From the NCBI GenBank assembly GCA_963743595.1, contig CAVURW010000266.1, forward strand, positions 1 through 33,753: 33,753 bases of DNA. Direction: 5' to 3'. Within the stretch, counting starts at the first letter, position 1, and each line of letters starts with the position of its first letter. Source of the stretch: CAVURW01 sp963743595. GTDB taxonomy: Bacteria; Verrucomicrobiota; Verrucomicrobiia; Methylacidiphilales; UBA1321. A program made the position numbers and the translations under genes. The notes beneath the pieces are model-generated. The model saw nothing but the letters and a program-made list of their open reading frames with translations. It was not told where the DNA came from and did not search any database. Below are positions 31,857-33,753 of the stretch, in pieces.

Positions 31857-32687
31857 TTACTTCAGTTCTGAAGCATTAACGCGATCCATATCTTGGAATT
31901 CTTGATTCTCTCCGCCCATCGCCCAAATAAAGGCGTAGCTCTGTGTGCCGCAGCCACTATGAATCGACCATGGCGGGGAGAGAACGGTGCCGTGGTTTCC
32001 GACCCACAAGTGCCGCGTTTCATCGCCCGGTCCCATGAAATGAGACACGGCGGCCTCCTCCGGCACGTTAAAGTAATGGTAGACCTCAGAACGGCGCAGG
32101 TGCGTGTGAGGCGGCATGGTGTTCCAGACATTTCCGGCGCTCAGCTGGGTGAACCCCATAACGAGTTGACAACTTTTTACGCCATTCTCGTGAATATATT
32201 GATAGATAGTCCGGACGTTCGCCGTCTTCGATTCCCCGAGAGCCACCTGGTTCGCTTTCTCCTGGGGAATCGCAATCGTGGGGTAGGCTTGGTGCGCCGG
32301 ATAGCTGATTAAGAAGAACTTGGCTGGGATGGCGGGATTGATGCTGGTGAATTCAATCGAGCGGCTGCCTCGCCCGATGTACAATGCGCCATAGGGCGGC
32401 AGTTCGTACGACACCGTATCAATAAGGATGTGTCCGTTTCCACCGAGATTCAGAACACCGATCTCGCGACGCTGACAAAAGCATTCGGCACGAAGCTCGG
32501 CTGGAGTGTGCAGCGTAATCGATTGGTTTACCGGCATCGCACCGCCGATGATGGTGCGGTCGGTTTCCCAGTGCTCCAAAGTAACGGCATCCGGAACGAA
32601 GGGCGATGGCAGGAGAAAATGGCTGCGCAGGTCTGCAGTTCCCATCTGAGAGAACTCACCACGACCCACGCTCTGAATCAGCTTCAT
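31857..32687 (-). CDS. kduI: 5-keto-4-deoxyuronate isomerase
   Basis: This enzyme converts 5-keto-4-deoxyuronate, the product of pectin- or other polyuronate-lyase action, to 2,5-diketo-3-deoxygluconate. From ATG 32687 it is 276 residues, the usual length; the open frame continues 50 codons upstream with an atypical N-terminus, which I reject. Markers are HFLLPSPFVPDAV, CQRREIGVLNLGG, the cupin metal site PPHTHLRRSEVYHYF (two His, Glu, with a later His in PPWSIHSGCG), and AFIWAMGGENQ at the C-terminus. It is first gene of the hexuronate operon and divergent from the GH28-like gene. Confidence 0.95.
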   Translation of the reverse strand: MKLIQSVGRGEFSQMGTADLRSHFLLPSPFVPDAVTLEHWETDRTIIGGAMPVNQSITLHTPAELRAECFCQRREIGVLNLGGNGHILIDTVSYELPPYGALYIGRGSRSIEFTSINPAIPAKFFLISYPAHQAYPTIAIPQEKANQVALGESKTANVRTIYQYIHENGVKSCQLVMGFTQLSAGNVWNTMPPHTHLRRSEVYHYFNVPEEAAVSHFMGPGDETRHLWVGNHGTVLSPPWSIHSGCGTQSYAFIWAMGGENQEFQDMDRVNASELK

Positions 32688-32852
32688 GCGTTTATTTATC
32701 CTGTTTATGCGACGAATCCGAAAGAGGAGAAATGCGCAGGTGCAGGAAATAAATGCGAAAGCGTCACCCCGGCAGAGAAGTGAATCAACCGAAAAGTCTT
32801 TTAGCCAGCTAAGCTTCCGGGCACCCTGAATCTCCAACTTGAATAATCGAAC
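32688..32852. promoter_or_regulatory. Divergent promoter gap of the pectin/hexuronate locus
   Basis: This 165-base gap between kduI (minus) and the GH28-like gene (plus) must hold both promoters. Coordinated control by a uronate-responsive regulator is likely, but no regulator gene is in the window and I could not identify a clear palindrome. Neither gene has a strong Shine-Dalgarno sequence. Confidence 0.5.
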
Positions 32853-33753
32853 ATGAAAAAGCTTTCCCTATTTTACGTGGCTCTTGCCCTTCTCCTACTT
32901 GGCGCAGCGAAGGGTGTTGCTGCCGATTTGCCGCTGCAGCCAGTCGATGCGAGTCATCCTGCGGCTGTGGTCAATATAACGCCAGAAGCTCCGGCATCAC
33001 CTCCGAAACCGATCTTTGACGTGCGCACGTATGGCGCGAAGGGAGATGGAGTGGCCTTCGATACCGAGGCGATTCAAAAAGCGATAGACGCCTGTACCGG
33101 ATCGGGCGGCAGTGTCCTATTGAGTGGCGGTAAATTCCTCACCGCCCCGCTTGTTTTAAAAGAGAAAATGACACTCTACATCGCCGCAGACTCCGTCCTT
33201 CTGGGTAGCACGCGACCAGCGGATTATCCGGAGAAGATGCCAGCCCAGACTGCTTCTTTGGCTAATCGGAGGAGCCTACTCTTCGCGGATAATGCCAACG
33301 AACTAAACTTAGATGGCGGCGGTGTGATTGATGGACAAGGTCAGCTCTTGCCCATGACGGGAAAGGAACCCTTGCGACCTTCATTGATTCGCATTTTTAG
33401 CAGCCAGCACGTTTCGGTGCGGCATTTGACCCTGAAAAATCCCCGCATGTGGACGCAAGTCTATTCTGAGTGTGACGGCTTAATCTTGGATCATTTGACC
33501 GTCCGATCTCCGGCGGGATATGTGCCGAACTTGGATGGTGCGGATATTTGTGAGTCGTCGAATGTGAGCGTGACCAATTGCGATGTGGAGGCGGAGGACG
33601 ATGGCATTTGTTTGAAATCGAGCGGAACTTTGGGGCTTCACCACATTCGGATCGAGAACGACCGGATCACCGATTACGATGCCAACGCCATCAAAATTGG
33701 CACGGCTTCTCGTGGACCGATTTCAGATCTTTCGATCAAAAACATTGAGGTCG
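32853..33753 (+). CDS. Secreted GH28-family (polygalacturonase-like) protein, cut by window end
   Basis: The first 300 residues of a secreted right-handed beta-helix enzyme are present; the frame is open to the window edge. The signal peptide is MKKLSLFYVALALLLLGAAK plus VAA. The mature start FDVRTYGAKGDGVAFDTEAIQKAIDAC is the standard pectinase opening. GH28-like active-site blocks follow: NLDGADI in place of the usual NTDG, and AEDDGICLKSS with the Asp pair. Where polygalacturonases have GHG, this protein reads ANAIKIGTAS. It therefore belongs to a divergent GH28-type branch and may cleave another uronate or rhamnose linkage in pectin. It is divergent from kduI. Confidence 0.88.
   Translation, partial: MKKLSLFYVALALLLLGAAKGVAADLPLQPVDASHPAAVVNITPEAPASPPKPIFDVRTYGAKGDGVAFDTEAIQKAIDACTGSGGSVLLSGGKFLTAPLVLKEKMTLYIAADSVLLGSTRPADYPEKMPAQTASLANRRSLLFADNANELNLDGGGVIDGQGQLLPMTGKEPLRPSLIRIFSSQHVSVRHLTLKNPRMWTQVYSECDGLILDHLTVRSPAGYVPNLDGADICESSNVSVTNCDVEAEDDGICLKSSGTLGLHHIRIENDRITDYDANAIKIGTASRGPISDLSIKNIEV

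Noticed and set aside
32688..32837. 50-codon N-terminal extension of kduI
   Set aside because: Family members start near MKLIQSVGRGEF-type sequence and are about 276 residues; the extension is basic, atypical, and lies in the divergent promoter gap.
1..33753. CRISPR arrays, tRNA or rRNA genes, prophage or integrase genes
   Set aside because: Looked for on both strands by eye; none seen apart from the RAYT remnant.

Overview
The window is a bacterial chromosome segment of moderate GC with tightly packed genes. There are no rRNA or tRNA genes, CRISPR arrays or phage modules. The gene mix suggests the PVC group, most likely Verrucomicrobiota. It includes an all-alpha dUTPase, a DR2241-type CbiX protein, a DUF1343/NamZ muramidase, a large GH2-malectin enzyme and a pectin/hexuronate locus. 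This assignment is inference from gene content only.

Left end (1-815): a decayed REP-associated tyrosine transposase (RAYT/IS200-like) gene, broken by frameshifts and stops. It lies between two near-identical 41-bp hairpins in inverted orientation, each with GTAG at its foot, which is the classic REP layout.

0.8-9.1 kb: housekeeping and stress genes. In order these are a HAD phosphatase, galE, an all-alpha dUTPase, a Pit-type phosphate transporter, a NUDIX hydrolase overlapping a secreted subtilase, a TerC-family membrane protein and a LysR regulator.

9.2-16.6 kb: a membrane-lipid block and the most interesting part of the window. On the plus strand, an MprF/LpiA-like aminoacyl-phosphatidylglycerol synthase is followed by a VirJ/AcvB-like lipoprotein hydrolase. 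Converging on it is a six-gene minus-strand operon: a YnbA-like CDP-alcohol phosphatidyltransferase, a PlsC acyltransferase, a YnbB-like CdsA, a PaaK-like adenylating enzyme, a polytopic membrane protein, and a truncated second PaaK-like gene. Together these look like a phospholipid synthesis and modification system of unknown product.

16.7-27.1 kb: a beta-hydroxyacid dehydrogenase, a NamZ-like muramidase, a DUF2199 protein, a renalase-like flavoprotein in operon with a 1215-residue GH2-malectin enzyme, an orphan solute-binding lipoprotein, and a double-CbiX protein with a cysteine-rich tail.

27.2-33.75 kb: a hexuronate/pectin utilisation locus. The minus-strand operon is kduI-exuT-like-SDR-uxuA-uxaC. 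It is divergent from a secreted GH28-family pectinase that runs off the right edge. The locus would release unsaturated or saturated uronates, import them, and convert them to 2-keto-3-deoxygluconate. No uxuB-type fructuronate reductase, KDG kinase or aldolase is visible; the SDR may fill the reductase step.
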